A stretch of 31,698 nucleotides of DNA from an uncultured Verrucomicrobiota bacterium (GCA_937873255.1 CALMVM010000289.1:1-31698); one strand, 5' to 3'. Numbered from the stretch's first letter, positions 7,577 to 16,766 are shown. Translations and numbers: made by a program. Notes: a model not told the origin generated them from the sequence alone.

Positions 7577-8551
7577 CTATCGCCGCTGCAAAAACACGCT
7601 GGTGCGGTGGAAATCCAGGTAGCGCTTCTGCCCGCTGGAGAAGCCGCCCACGTTGGTGCCGCGCTCAACCTCGACGCCTAGGCGGGCCAGTGAAGGACGG
7701 TGGGCCACCGGCGAGATGAGCAGGCTGCCGTCGTCCTCGAACGCGATGAACCCGCGGTCGAAGAGGTGGTCGATGCTCGGGGTCAGTAACAATCCGTTCT
7801 CGCCGTCGAGGCGCTCGTCGTCATTGGCGTCCCGCCACGGCTTGCAGTGGCTGGCTATTAGGTGGGCCGGATGGTTGACGCCAGTGATGCGGCAGACAGT
7901 CTCGATGGTAGCCACCCGCTTGCGGTAGAGCCCCTGGCCGCGCCGTGCACGTACCAATTGCAGCCTAGTAGTTTCGGGCAGCTCCGCTCGGTCCAGGATG
8001 GTTTGCTGAAGATGCTCCTCCCACTCGTCCACGCCGACAGATTCCTGCGTCATCAATTGGCTATGATCCTTCCCTTGCACTGCGGAAAGCGCCGCCGTGT
8101 ACTCTGGCCCGATCAACACACCCAAGGCATCGGCCAAGGGTGACGGAACCTCGGTCAAATACACGTGCTGGAGGCCGTCACCGCTCGCACGCAAGGGTGA
8201 ATATTTGCCCGGCAAAAACGGCAAGAGCAAGGCGATGTGGTCCTTGGGCCGAATCTGGTGACTGAGGTGCGTCCAAGCGACTTCTGCCCGCCAGCCGACC
8301 TTCTCCCAGTTCCAGCCGACTTGACCGAACTCCACTGGCTTTGGACACTCGTAGCAGTAGGAACTGGCTGCGCCAACCGCCTTGATCCGGGTGTCTACAA
8401 AGGAGAAGACGATATCGCCCGGGGCGACCTCTCGCATGGCTTCATAGAATGGGTTGCGAGCCCCGTTCGCGTTGCGCTTGGGCGACCACAGGTAACCTCC
8501 GGCCAGCTCCTGCCGGAAGGTCTGGTTCTGGTTGACCCACCAAAAGCGCAT
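7577..8551 (-). CDS. EVE/PUA-like and HNH domain endonuclease
   Basis: I choose the ATG at 8551, giving 324 aa. The frame extends 12 codons to a TTG at 8587, but the family usually begins at MRFWWVNQNQT. Residues 1-135 look like an EVE/PUA-type module (AGGYLWSPKRN, then a VAPGDIVFSF strand and KAVGAA), a fold known to recognise modified bases. Residues 205-275 are an HNH nuclease: a YRKRV helix, LIASHCKPW with His235, Asn252 in DGENGLLL and His262 in SIDHLFDRGF. This architecture matches modification-dependent (type IV-like) restriction enzymes that cut DNA carrying altered cytosines or other bases. It is transcribed with the GIY-YIG gene 6 bp downstream and divergently from the HIT/HNH pair. 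Substrate specificity cannot be read from the sequence. Confidence 0.82.
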   Translation of the reverse strand: MRFWWVNQNQTFRQELAGGYLWSPKRNANGARNPFYEAMREVAPGDIVFSFVDTRIKAVGAASSYCYECPKPVEFGQVGWNWEKVGWRAEVAWTHLSHQIRPKDHIALLLPFLPGKYSPLRASGDGLQHVYLTEVPSPLADALGVLIGPEYTAALSAVQGKDHSQLMTQESVGVDEWEEHLQQTILDRAELPETTRLQLVRARRGQGLYRKRVATIETVCRITGVNHPAHLIASHCKPWRDANDDERLDGENGLLLTPSIDHLFDRGFIAFEDDGSLLISPVAHRPSLARLGVEVERGTNVGGFSSGQKRYLDFHRTSVFLQRR

Positions 8552-8767
8552 AAGAAAAGTGGAACCTCGCGTCTGGATGATAGGCAATTTACCCTACGGA
8601 GGCGACGATTTTGTACACTGCCTCTTCTCACTGTGCCAACGCCACATTTTCGTGTTCGAGGATCGCTGGTGGCATCGGGTTTACGCCAACGCCGAAAAGG
8701 CATCCTCGCACGGAGAAATCCAGACTTTTCACCCGCTGACAAAATCGACATGCTTTTTGCGAGACCG

Positions 8768-9154
8768 ATGAGGACCGCCGATTGCCCATTTTGCCAGGCT
8801 CGCTCGGGGCGTGAACTCATCGGAGCAAACACTACGGCCATCGCCTTCGCGGATCGTTACCCGCTCAGCCGTGGCCATACATTGGTTGTGCCGCGTCAGC
8901 ATGTAGACAGCGTCTTTAGTCTTCCGGCCACGGAAACACAATCTTTCTGGGACCTGGTTGCCACCGTGCGCCAGGAACTGACGCGGGCGTTCGCTCCCGC
9001 TGGATTTAACATCGGCATCAATGATGGGGTGGCCGCTGGCCAGACCGTGCCACATGCTCATGTGCACGTCATTCCTCGCTACGTGGACGACGTGCCCGAC
9101 CCACGGGGCGGCGTGCGCTGGGTCGTGCCAGACAAGGCGGCTTACTGGCGCTAA
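8768..9154 (+). CDS. HIT-family nucleotide hydrolase or transferase
   Basis: This is a 128-aa protein that starts MRTADCPFCQ, the usual zinc-ribbon-like N-terminus of HIT proteins; an in-frame ATG at 8750 would add 6 residues. The histidine triad HAHVHVIPR near residue 100 is intact, with the preceding GINDGVAAGQTVPHAH segment and the RGHTLVVPRQH block in place. HIT enzymes hydrolyse or transfer nucleotides through a His-nucleotide intermediate, on substrates such as ApppA, AMP-lysine or aminoacyl-adenylates. The gene stands 14 bp before the HNH gene and is almost certainly co-transcribed with it. A housekeeping enzyme would be odd here, so a role in the nuclease cluster is possible, such as making or removing a nucleotide signal or adduct. 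That is inference only. Confidence 0.88.
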   Translation: MRTADCPFCQARSGRELIGANTTAIAFADRYPLSRGHTLVVPRQHVDSVFSLPATETQSFWDLVATVRQELTRAFAPAGFNIGINDGVAAGQTVPHAHVHVIPRYVDDVPDPRGGVRWVVPDKAAYWR

Positions 9155-9168
9155 GAGATCCTTGGCAA

Positions 9169-10251
9169 ATGGACGCTCCTTCTCCCCAGGCACAGCTTGA
9201 TTTCCTCCAGAATCTACAGCGGCTGCTGGGTGAAGGGACGTTCACGGCCACCTACAAGTATGCGCTGTTGCTCGCCTTGGCCGACGTGTGCGTGGAACGC
9301 GGCGAGGACACGGCGGCGACATTCCAGGTGCAGACTGCCTGGCTGGCCGAGAAGTTCATCGCCTACTACTGGCGGCAGGCCAGACCATACGCGGGTTCCC
9401 TCGTGAGTTCCTCGACCGTGTCCTCCAGCGACGCACTCTTGCGGCAGAACACCGGACAATCGGCCGTCGTGCTGACGACCCTCAAGGCGCTGGTCGACCA
9501 GGGAGTTTCTTTGGCCGACCTGCAACGCTCCCGTTCCGAATGGACGCGAATGGTCAACAAGGTGGCCAAGGTCGTCCGCGAGATGCCCCTTTGGCGGCTG
9601 CAAGTCATCGGTAACCAGCCGCTGGAGTTCTTATACCGGCGGGCGGGCACGGGCACCTCCGTCGAATTGGAGCCCGGCGTGATGTTCTGCTTCCGGCATT
9701 TTCACGGTTTGGTGACCGATCTGGTGCGGGGTGCCTGGGTGCGTTACATCCGCCGTCAGAACCAGGACGTGCTCGGCTCGCCGTCCGATCTAGACCAGTT
9801 TCTTTTCGGCAGCGAACGCGCTCCGCTGGCCGTGTACCTGCCGATCCTGCGCGAGGTGCAGGAGGCGCGCTGTTTCTATTGCCAGCGCGAGGTTAAAGCC
9901 GGCGACGAGCGGGCGCACGTCGATCACTTCGTTCCCTGGTCACGCTATCCGGTCGATCTGGGTCACAACTTTGTGCTGGCGCACGGCAGTTGCAATCTGG
10001 CAAAAGCCGATTACTTGGCGGCCAGCGAACATTTGGCGCGATGGGCGGAACGCAACCGGACTGCGGGGCCGTTTCTCGGGCAACGATTCACCGAAGCCAA
10101 GATTGTCCACGATGAGGAAGGCTCGCGCTGCATTGTTCGCTGGGCCTACCAACAGGCGTCTGCCGTGCGGGCGATGACTTGGATCAAAGGGGATCGGTTG
10201 GAGCCGCTGCCGGGCAATTGGGCAGGAGCGTTGAAAAATGGAGAAGACTGA
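9169..10251 (+). CDS. HNH endonuclease with CxxC zinc motif
   Basis: This is a 360-aa protein. Residues 1-230 are a helical domain I do not recognise (KYALLLALADV near residue 30, REMPLWRLQ near 140). The C-terminal part is an HNH nuclease: CFYC at 235-238, HVDHFVPWSRY at 250-260 with the metal-binding and catalytic histidines, Asn267, and HGSCNLAKAD at 272-281. The layout, a zinc-knuckle HNH fused to a large N-terminal domain, fits proteins found in defence islands, where the N-terminal part is probably the sensor or the partner-binding surface. It follows the HIT gene by 14 bp. The base composition is high GC like the helicase and the EVE/HNH gene, so the whole 5-10 kb block may have arrived together. 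Confidence 0.8.
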   Translation: MDAPSPQAQLDFLQNLQRLLGEGTFTATYKYALLLALADVCVERGEDTAATFQVQTAWLAEKFIAYYWRQARPYAGSLVSSSTVSSSDALLRQNTGQSAVVLTTLKALVDQGVSLADLQRSRSEWTRMVNKVAKVVREMPLWRLQVIGNQPLEFLYRRAGTGTSVELEPGVMFCFRHFHGLVTDLVRGAWVRYIRRQNQDVLGSPSDLDQFLFGSERAPLAVYLPILREVQEARCFYCQREVKAGDERAHVDHFVPWSRYPVDLGHNFVLAHGSCNLAKADYLAASEHLARWAERNRTAGPFLGQRFTEAKIVHDEEGSRCIVRWAYQQASAVRAMTWIKGDRLEPLPGNWAGALKNGED

Positions 10252-10305
10252 CATTAGATATTAAGATTAATTTCTTATTTCGAACCGTTTTGTAGTAAAT
10301 AACAT

Positions 10306-10329
10306 ACGCAAATTACGAGGAATTTGCGT
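10306..10329. terminator. 9-bp hairpin between convergent genes
   Basis: ACGCAAATT (10306-10314) and AATTTGCGT (10321-10329) are perfect inverted arms around a 6-nt loop, in the 246-bp AT-rich gap between the convergent HNH and subtilase genes. There is no T run on either side, so terminator function is uncertain. A second hairpin with 7-bp ACATCTA/TAGATGT arms lies at 10460-10482, just past the subtilase stop. Nothing else is seen in 10252-10497. Confidence 0.35.
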
Positions 10330-10497
10330 TGGGGATATTTCAATCAAAATTGAGAAATCCGCCCGGACTTCTTATGAGATTGAACATGGCGTATTTCCTC
10401 GTATTCAATGAGCGCGCCTCCTACTACTTGGCAATCATTGGGATAACCACCTCGCTTTGACATCTAAATGCAATCTAGATGTAGCGATCAAAATAAG

Positions 10498-13080
10498 TTA
10501 AGCTAAAACTTCTTGTTCAATCTCAATCTCTGATTCGATCAATGAATAGACTGGTACTTCAATGTCCATAGATTCGAAGGTCACGGCTAAGCAATAGCGG
10601 GCTATCCCCGCACCAGCCAGGTGGTTCCAGCCGATGTGTCCTCGAACCGCAATACCAAACTCTTCGGGGAGATCGTAGGAATTTACAATCGCCCAATCTT
10701 TCTGAACGGATCCTCGGCTGCGACTTGTTTGTTGGGATGTACCCAGATCACTACGAGTATGCAGCATCCATGGAATACCTCTATAAACAGACCCTCCTCC
10801 ATTCTGCATACGTGCCAAAAAAGCTTGTATTGGCTCTTCGATCTTGCTGGTATCCCAATCCATCCAAGTTTCAAGGTATCCAGTACGCCTTGCACGTGTC
10901 CACCTAGGCAAAGCTGTATAGGCAAGAGTAATGTCTATGCGAATTTTAGATTCTGCTGCTGCATTTCTGATCTCGTCTGGCACACGTACTGTATAAAGAT
11001 GAAACTGCTTTCCACCAATGCTCTGGGTTTGGTGTGTGATTAGCGTTACACGCGTTTCGCTATTTTCTAAAGCTCGATCAGAAGATGGTATGCCATATCC
11101 TATTGTACGGAGTACGGTGTCAGCATCAGCAGAATTTTGTGCCCAAACAGGCCAGCGTGCACTTTGCACAATTAAGGCACGATATAGGAGCGGTGAAGAT
11201 TCTGGGAGCAATCTTTGTAATTGGGCAGCAAGATGCGCAACTTTAGGGGCTGTGAACGAAGTTCCAACACCATCCCTTGAATACGCTGGCGCGTTGTGAA
11301 TGGTAGAATTCAACAATTCTATGGAAGTATCACGCGAGTGGCGCACTGTCTTTGGGGATTCTTTGGCATGAATTAAGTCGCCGCCTAATTCGACTACTTC
11401 AGGCTTTACGATATACCATGGCTGGCTGTATCCTCCCCGACTAAAACCTGACGGTTCCAACTCATTGCTAGCAAAAGATTTCGAGTCATCATCCAAATAT
11501 ACGGATTGCGTGATTGATCCGACAGTCAAAGCATGAAGACTTTGCGCTGGGTCAGCAACCCGCATCGAACTTTCCAAAAGATGGTCGGGTGGTATTATTC
11601 CGTTATCGAGGTGACTTTGGAGACCTGGATTCGACTGGTTGCCTGAACCAAAACGATCTTGGTTTCCACAAGATTGAATGAAAAGCACATCGCGCTGATG
11701 AGAAAGTTGATCAATCTTCGCAGCCCAAGCAGTCATTCTACGTCGAGGACATGGGGTACGAGCGTTGATCGAGTGGTTATAAATTTTAGTACAGAAAGGA
11801 GTTGCCTGAAAATGCCGAACGACAGCAGTGAGATAATCAGCAGGTAAAAGCCTTGCTCTCAAACGATTAGTTTCGTCTAGAACACGAGCGTTTTGAATCC
11901 AAGCAACTGGCTCGATAATACCAGTTCGAGGAATGTCTCTAGGATATAACACAGCACCTGCTACACGTGTCCCATGTCCTTTAGGTGGAAAGTGATCAGC
12001 TACATCGTTAGAGTTGATTCCTGGAATGAAACAGCGACTTGACTCGGAATCAATTGCTTGCTGCAACCAATAATGCTCTTCTTGAATACCACTATCTATA
12101 ACGCAGATGGCAGGCGCATCATCTGACGGGCGTGATAATTGAATCTTAGAATCTTCTCGACTGGCAAAGCCACTATCACGCGGTCTTTCTATAATAGGTA
12201 GAGACGAAATATCAAAAATATGCGCAAAGTTGAGTATAGCATCTCGGAAACCAAGTCCACTCATCTTTATGCGTACTTGCACACTATCAGGGAAGATCAT
12301 TCCTACTTCATCCTCTTTGGCAGGATGATAGATCATTGCAGAGACCATCTCCCCATCGTAATGCTCTATAAATTCCGCGAGTTCCCCAGCACGGTTTTCA
12401 GCTGTATTTAACCATATATCGTCAGCTTCTACTGCCGCGGCTTGCCTTGCCTTTGTTCTACGGTCGAGAAAATCTTCTTCTTCTTCGCCTTGACGTTGCC
12501 TTACATTAGGCCATTTCACAGTGCGCGTGCTCGAAGCCGTTTGAATTCCTACATCGAATGTATAAATTTTATCATCGATCAACGGCCATTCATCCAAAAT
12601 TTCTGGTGCCAACATACTTTCGAGACGATTCTTGTCATCTGGATCACCATAGATTTCCAAGACAGACGAACCGGCAACAACGCTCCCGTTGCCTGCACCA
12701 AACTTTTCCATCACTTCCTCGAACTCTTTGAATAGAATGTCTTCTGATGAGATAAGGATAAATCCCCCCTCGGTTTCGGCCACCAATTCAACGCCAAGTG
12801 CTTTTGTAATGGATTCGATGTCGACGCCTTCTGGTAACCTTATAAGGAACCCTTTATCGGCAGGAATCGGAGGCAGTTCTTTTTCTATCCGCTCTTGTCT
12901 TGTAGTGACATCTTCTTCACGGATGCGTGTTAATTCCTTCTTTATTTTCTCTGCGTGTTGTTTGGGATCAGCACGAATTTTCTCCACCTCAGCGTTCGGC
13001 TCCCAATTGCCGCCAAACTTCGGTTCAAATCTTCCTCGAAATGTAATGCGGAGATGTGGAAACTTGGACGGCGTCGGCAT
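10498..13080 (-). CDS. ietS: Subtilisin-like (S8) protease, IetS-type
   Basis: This is an 860-aa protein with an intact subtilase triad: Asp329 in VIDSGI, His369 in GHGTRVAG and Ser608 in GTSFTAP, plus the oxyanion Asn473 in SCGNQ. About 300 residues precede the catalytic domain and about 200 follow it. No signal peptide is visible, so it should act in the cytoplasm. It lies 5 bp downstream of an AAA-ATPase gene. This pair corresponds to IetA/IetS, described on a Ti plasmid as a stabilisation (toxin-antitoxin-like) module with the protease as toxin, and later reported as an anti-phage system. The DNA is clearly AT-richer than the neighbouring modules, indicating separate acquisition. The protease call is firm; equivalence to IetS rests on the gene pair and architecture. 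Confidence 0.8.
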   Translation of the reverse strand: MPTPSKFPHLRITFRGRFEPKFGGNWEPNAEVEKIRADPKQHAEKIKKELTRIREEDVTTRQERIEKELPPIPADKGFLIRLPEGVDIESITKALGVELVAETEGGFILISSEDILFKEFEEVMEKFGAGNGSVVAGSSVLEIYGDPDDKNRLESMLAPEILDEWPLIDDKIYTFDVGIQTASSTRTVKWPNVRQRQGEEEEDFLDRRTKARQAAAVEADDIWLNTAENRAGELAEFIEHYDGEMVSAMIYHPAKEDEVGMIFPDSVQVRIKMSGLGFRDAILNFAHIFDISSLPIIERPRDSGFASREDSKIQLSRPSDDAPAICVIDSGIQEEHYWLQQAIDSESSRCFIPGINSNDVADHFPPKGHGTRVAGAVLYPRDIPRTGIIEPVAWIQNARVLDETNRLRARLLPADYLTAVVRHFQATPFCTKIYNHSINARTPCPRRRMTAWAAKIDQLSHQRDVLFIQSCGNQDRFGSGNQSNPGLQSHLDNGIIPPDHLLESSMRVADPAQSLHALTVGSITQSVYLDDDSKSFASNELEPSGFSRGGYSQPWYIVKPEVVELGGDLIHAKESPKTVRHSRDTSIELLNSTIHNAPAYSRDGVGTSFTAPKVAHLAAQLQRLLPESSPLLYRALIVQSARWPVWAQNSADADTVLRTIGYGIPSSDRALENSETRVTLITHQTQSIGGKQFHLYTVRVPDEIRNAAAESKIRIDITLAYTALPRWTRARRTGYLETWMDWDTSKIEEPIQAFLARMQNGGGSVYRGIPWMLHTRSDLGTSQQTSRSRGSVQKDWAIVNSYDLPEEFGIAVRGHIGWNHLAGAGIARYCLAVTFESMDIEVPVYSLIESEIEIEQEVLA

Positions 13081-13085
13081 GAATT

Positions 13086-14075
13086 TTAGTGAGATTCGTT
13101 ATGTCGTTCGTTGATTTCTCTTAGAGCGTGTCGAAGATCGCTCTCATCTACCTTTTTCCTTCCTTCAAGAAAACACCGCTTGGCTCCATTTTGTGTTATT
13201 TGTACCACTTCGGAGCACGACATTCCATCCATCTCGCGTGAGAGTTCATCCCAAGGAATGCGTGGCTCAATGTCAACTGCCGACAATGTTACCTTTAATA
13301 AGCGAAGAATCTCCTCAATGCCTGGCAGGGGCACTTTAAGAACTTCATCAAAACGCCTGAAAAGCGCAGGGTCCAAGGCCGAATCAAGATTCGTAGCTGC
13401 TATTACTAGGCCGTCGCCCTTAAATCCTTCAAGCATCTCTAGCAACCCGTTTGTAATTCGCGTCACCTCGCCCACATCATTTCGTTCGGTACGAGATCTC
13501 GCTAGGGTATCACATTCGTCCAAAAACAACGCGCATGGCGTGACTAGAGCAGCATCAAAAACCGTTCGGAGATTTGACATCGTTTCACCAAAATATGATG
13601 AAAGAAGAGTATCGAAGCGTACCTTGCGAAGTGGTAAACCAGTATTCCTAGCCAGTCGTTCCGCCCCCAGACTTTTGCCGCAACCAGGTGGACCATAAAG
13701 CAATATGCGCCGACGTGGCTTGAGTCCGTGTTTTGCTAGTCTAGTGCGCGCGGCAAATTCTCTCTCGATCCTCTGCAATCTATTTTCGACACCTTCAGGC
13801 AATACCATCTCATGACGGAGTTGTTCAGTGGCGACATCTTGGACCAGAGGGGATAAGTCCCTGCGGCTAGTTGGAAGTCTAGATAAATGCCCGTGTTTAG
13901 CTTGGTCGTTTGATCCTTGTTTCGAGGGCTGAAGGATTTTGGCCAAGTCTTCCGCCACGCGCCCATGCCCCAATTTTGCTTCTTCATCCACGATTCGCTG
14001 ACACAGTACATCCATGTCGAGCTTTGAACCGGCCTGAATGGCTCGGAACAGACGCTTGAGCAAGGTTGCGTTCAT
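13086..14075 (-). CDS. ietA: AAA-ATPase, IetA-type partner of the subtilase
   Basis: This is a 329-aa AAA+ ATPase of the FtsH/spastin-like type: Walker A GPPGCGKS at 128-135, a SYFGET pore-loop-like segment near 160, Walker B LFLDECD at 183-189, the sensor-1 AATN block near 227 and an FRRFD arginine-finger segment at 239-243. The N-terminal 110 residues are helical and probably bind substrate or partner. In IetA/IetS-type pairs the ATPase is thought to restrain or direct the protease. It is the first gene of a two-gene unit, with 5 bp to the protease. The promoter should lie in the 189-bp AT-rich gap 14076-14264, where I see no clear motif beyond an imperfect hairpin near 14200-14234. Confidence 0.82.
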   Translation of the reverse strand: MNATLLKRLFRAIQAGSKLDMDVLCQRIVDEEAKLGHGRVAEDLAKILQPSKQGSNDQAKHGHLSRLPTSRRDLSPLVQDVATEQLRHEMVLPEGVENRLQRIEREFAARTRLAKHGLKPRRRILLYGPPGCGKSLGAERLARNTGLPLRKVRFDTLLSSYFGETMSNLRTVFDAALVTPCALFLDECDTLARSRTERNDVGEVTRITNGLLEMLEGFKGDGLVIAATNLDSALDPALFRRFDEVLKVPLPGIEEILRLLKVTLSAVDIEPRIPWDELSREMDGMSCSEVVQITQNGAKRCFLEGRKKVDESDLRHALREINERHNESH

Positions 14076-14264
14076 GGCAAGTAGCGAAATACAGGAGGGG
14101 AAAGATGTTTGTCGCCGCTTTTATCCATCTAATTCATTGGGGTTACAAGATATACCGGCGTGGGTTTCAAGCTGAATGTTATAAATTGCTCAACTTGAGT
14201 GAAAATTTTCATGCCCTCTTGGCATTTCACGTAATCGGGAAAATCAGTCACAGCGACGCAAGAT

Positions 14265-16766
14265 TCAGTAGGCGGCGGCATCCACCAATCGAAATTCTCG
14301 GTCCAATACTGCCCGCTGGTGCGCAGCATCGTAGCGGATGGTCATCCACTGCACACCGCCTTGGAGCGTGAGGATGAGCACACGACCGTAAAGCGGGTGC
14401 TCGGCGTGCGACTTCGGCAGCTCGGCGGCAATCTCGAACTGGAACTTCGGATCGGTGAGCAGCGCCCCGTCCTCGGTGTGGCGGCCTTCGATGCCAACGA
14501 CGAAATCCGGGAAGAACGGGTGGCCGTTGTCCAGCATCACTTGCACGCTCCAAGCCTTGTGCGGCAAGTTACGGTGCCACCAGCGCACCGTGCCTTCCGT
14601 GTCACCGTCGAGCAAGTCGGCAAATTTTCGTTCCCACGTGGTCAAACCAGGGGGGATGCAGCCGTACATTCCATGCCGGGAGCGCGGCAACGGTTCATCG
14701 CTCTCCAGAGTGTCTGGCAACTCTTCCTCGGCTTCCTCCACGACCGCGTGGGTGGCCAGCGCCTTCTTCTTCGCCTCCCGCAGCAACTCGGGCCGGGCAA
14801 CCAGCAGCACGTTGAGCATCCGGCGCAGGCCCGCCGCGTCCGCGGCCATTTCATCAAGCTGCAACTCACGCAACGTCGCCGCCAGCTTGCCGAGCAACGC
14901 CTGGCGCAACGCTTTAGGGTCGAACACCTCGTCACGCGACAACAAATTGTATGCGATGCGGCCCGCTTCCTCTGGGTCCATCGAGGCGTTGGTCAGCTCC
15001 ATCTCCATCTGCTGGGAGAACACCTCCAACGTACGTTTCTCCACCCGCACCTTTGCTCCCATCGCCTGGATCACATCGCGGTTAGAAAGCAGGAAGCGCC
15101 GGGCACAATCCTCCTCCGTGGCAGTGTTGTCAGCGGAAACCACCTGCGTCTTGAACCGCCGGGGCAGGCTGGGGCGCATCGCGTAGGAGTAACGTCCTGC
15201 GGGCGTCCGCCGCACGGTGGCCGTGCCGGTGCGCTCCTCGGTCGATGCTGGCTGGGGCGCGAAGGTGAAAGGATCGGCCAACAGCTCCACCATGCGCGTG
15301 CTCCCGCCGCCGTCGATGGTGGCTGTGCCCGGTGTCTGCCCGCCTTCGTTCTCGGGCATGGGGAGGAGCGTGTCCGCGAAACTGGTCGTCTCCTGCTCCA
15401 GGGCAAAAAGCTGAGTCTGCCCGTCTAAACCGACGACCTGCACCTGCGGCTGCCCGGCCACGCGCACCAACGCCGTCGTAGGGCTGACCTTGGCGTAGGC
15501 GGTTTGCAGCCGGTTGATGCGTTGCCCGGCAAGATCCAAGCCTTCCTGCGCCTCGGCGTCGGCCAGAAACACGTAGCCGTAGTTGAGCAGCGGCGGCAGT
15601 GTCTTGGCCCGCGCGCGGCCTTGCAGCCGGCGGTGGACCCGCAGGATGCGCCCGACGAGCTGCACGCCATAGTCTTGGTCACGGGCAGCCCGCATGGAAA
15701 CCAGGATGCTCGCGCGTGGGGCGTCGAAGCCCAGCGCCACCGCCATCTTGAAGATGAGCACCTCGCGGCTCTCGTCGTTCGCCAGCGCGAGCAAGCTGGG
15801 GTCGGGTTCCTCGGCGGTGTGCGTGGCAATCTGCGCCTCGGTGAAGCCGTCGGCCATCAACCGCTGGCGTGCTCGGAGGATGCCCGCGGTGGATTCCACC
15901 TGCACGAGCATGAGCGGTGTCAGCTTCACACCCAGCGTGCGCAACTCGGCTTTGCAGCGGCGGTGCAGGGCGGCGGCATCCCGCAAAGCCGTCGCCTCGA
16001 AGTCCACGAGGCGTTGCTGGTCGGGCGGGGCAAAGTAGGCCACACATTTGACGCCCTCTTTGATGAGCCCTTCCGCCACCGGCTCGTTGCGTGAGATGGT
16101 AATGCGATTGAGCTGGGCCAGCCCGAGGTCGCGCTGGAAGCGCGCCACGTCCCGGTCATCCGGCGTGGCTGTGACGACCACGGTGTACTCGGACCGGAGA
16201 ATGCCTTTGAAAAAGGTCATGGCCTGCGTGTCGGTTTTGCCGCTGAAAAAGGAGTGGTGCGCCTCATCGACCACTACCCCCACGCGCAAACCCTGCTCGC
16301 GCACGCCTGAGAGCAGTTCCTCCACGGTGGCGTTGCTCTCGCTGGTGCGATGCACGTTGCGTTGGTCCTTGATCCGCGCCGCCACGCTCTGCCAAGTGGT
16401 TACCCACACGTCACCCGCGTGGGTGCCGCCCGGCTGGCGGTCGGTGGCGAGGTCGCGCAGCCGCAAGCCCGGCAACTCAGCGCGGAGTGCGTTGGCCGTC
16501 TGGCCGGTGACGCCTTTGAAGGGAGCGAACCAGAACCAGACAACCCGCTCGGTTTCGGCAAAGGCTTCCGCGATGCGCCCGGCCACCAGCGTCTTGCCGG
16601 CACCGGTCGGCGCTTCCAAGAGCAGCGTGCCGTGTTGACTGAGCGCGGCATTGCGCCCGGCAGGGTCGTTCCCGGCCACGTCGAGCAAGCGTTGGCACTC
16701 CTGGAAGATGGCGAGGCCACTGGCAATCGCGTCCTCTTGGAAGGGGCGGGGAGTAGTGCGGTTCAT
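14265..16766 (-). CDS. Type III-like restriction subunit (Res), helicase-nuclease
   Basis: This is an 833-aa superfamily 2 helicase with an early Walker A (APTGAGKT at 52-59), DEAH at 167-170, a TATPDD motif III near residue 215 and a late motif VI-like block LVGRILRVHR. The C-terminus carries a PD-(D/E)XK-like nuclease site: FPDF at 752-755 and DPK at 772-774, followed by a strand LILTLQGG. This is the architecture of Res subunits, which translocate and cleave DNA together with a Mod methyltransferase. Its start overlaps the mod stop by one base (TAATG), implying translational coupling. The acidic residue before the lysine is Asp, where most Res proteins have Glu. It is somewhat shorter than typical Res subunits. 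The helicase call is firm; type III membership rests on the pairing. Confidence 0.85.
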   Translation of the reverse strand: MNRTTPRPFQEDAIASGLAIFQECQRLLDVAGNDPAGRNAALSQHGTLLLEAPTGAGKTLVAGRIAEAFAETERVVWFWFAPFKGVTGQTANALRAELPGLRLRDLATDRQPGGTHAGDVWVTTWQSVAARIKDQRNVHRTSESNATVEELLSGVREQGLRVGVVVDEAHHSFFSGKTDTQAMTFFKGILRSEYTVVVTATPDDRDVARFQRDLGLAQLNRITISRNEPVAEGLIKEGVKCVAYFAPPDQQRLVDFEATALRDAAALHRRCKAELRTLGVKLTPLMLVQVESTAGILRARQRLMADGFTEAQIATHTAEEPDPSLLALANDESREVLIFKMAVALGFDAPRASILVSMRAARDQDYGVQLVGRILRVHRRLQGRARAKTLPPLLNYGYVFLADAEAQEGLDLAGQRINRLQTAYAKVSPTTALVRVAGQPQVQVVGLDGQTQLFALEQETTSFADTLLPMPENEGGQTPGTATIDGGGSTRMVELLADPFTFAPQPASTEERTGTATVRRTPAGRYSYAMRPSLPRRFKTQVVSADNTATEEDCARRFLLSNRDVIQAMGAKVRVEKRTLEVFSQQMEMELTNASMDPEEAGRIAYNLLSRDEVFDPKALRQALLGKLAATLRELQLDEMAADAAGLRRMLNVLLVARPELLREAKKKALATHAVVEEAEEELPDTLESDEPLPRSRHGMYGCIPPGLTTWERKFADLLDGDTEGTVRWWHRNLPHKAWSVQVMLDNGHPFFPDFVVGIEGRHTEDGALLTDPKFQFEIAAELPKSHAEHPLYGRVLILTLQGGVQWMTIRYDAAHQRAVLDREFRLVDAAAY

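Noticed and set aside
8237..8767. Upstream extension of the HIT frame to 305 aa
   Set aside because: It overlaps the EVE/HNH gene on the other strand and HIT proteins begin at the DCPFC segment; the ATG at 8768 (or 8750) gives the normal length.
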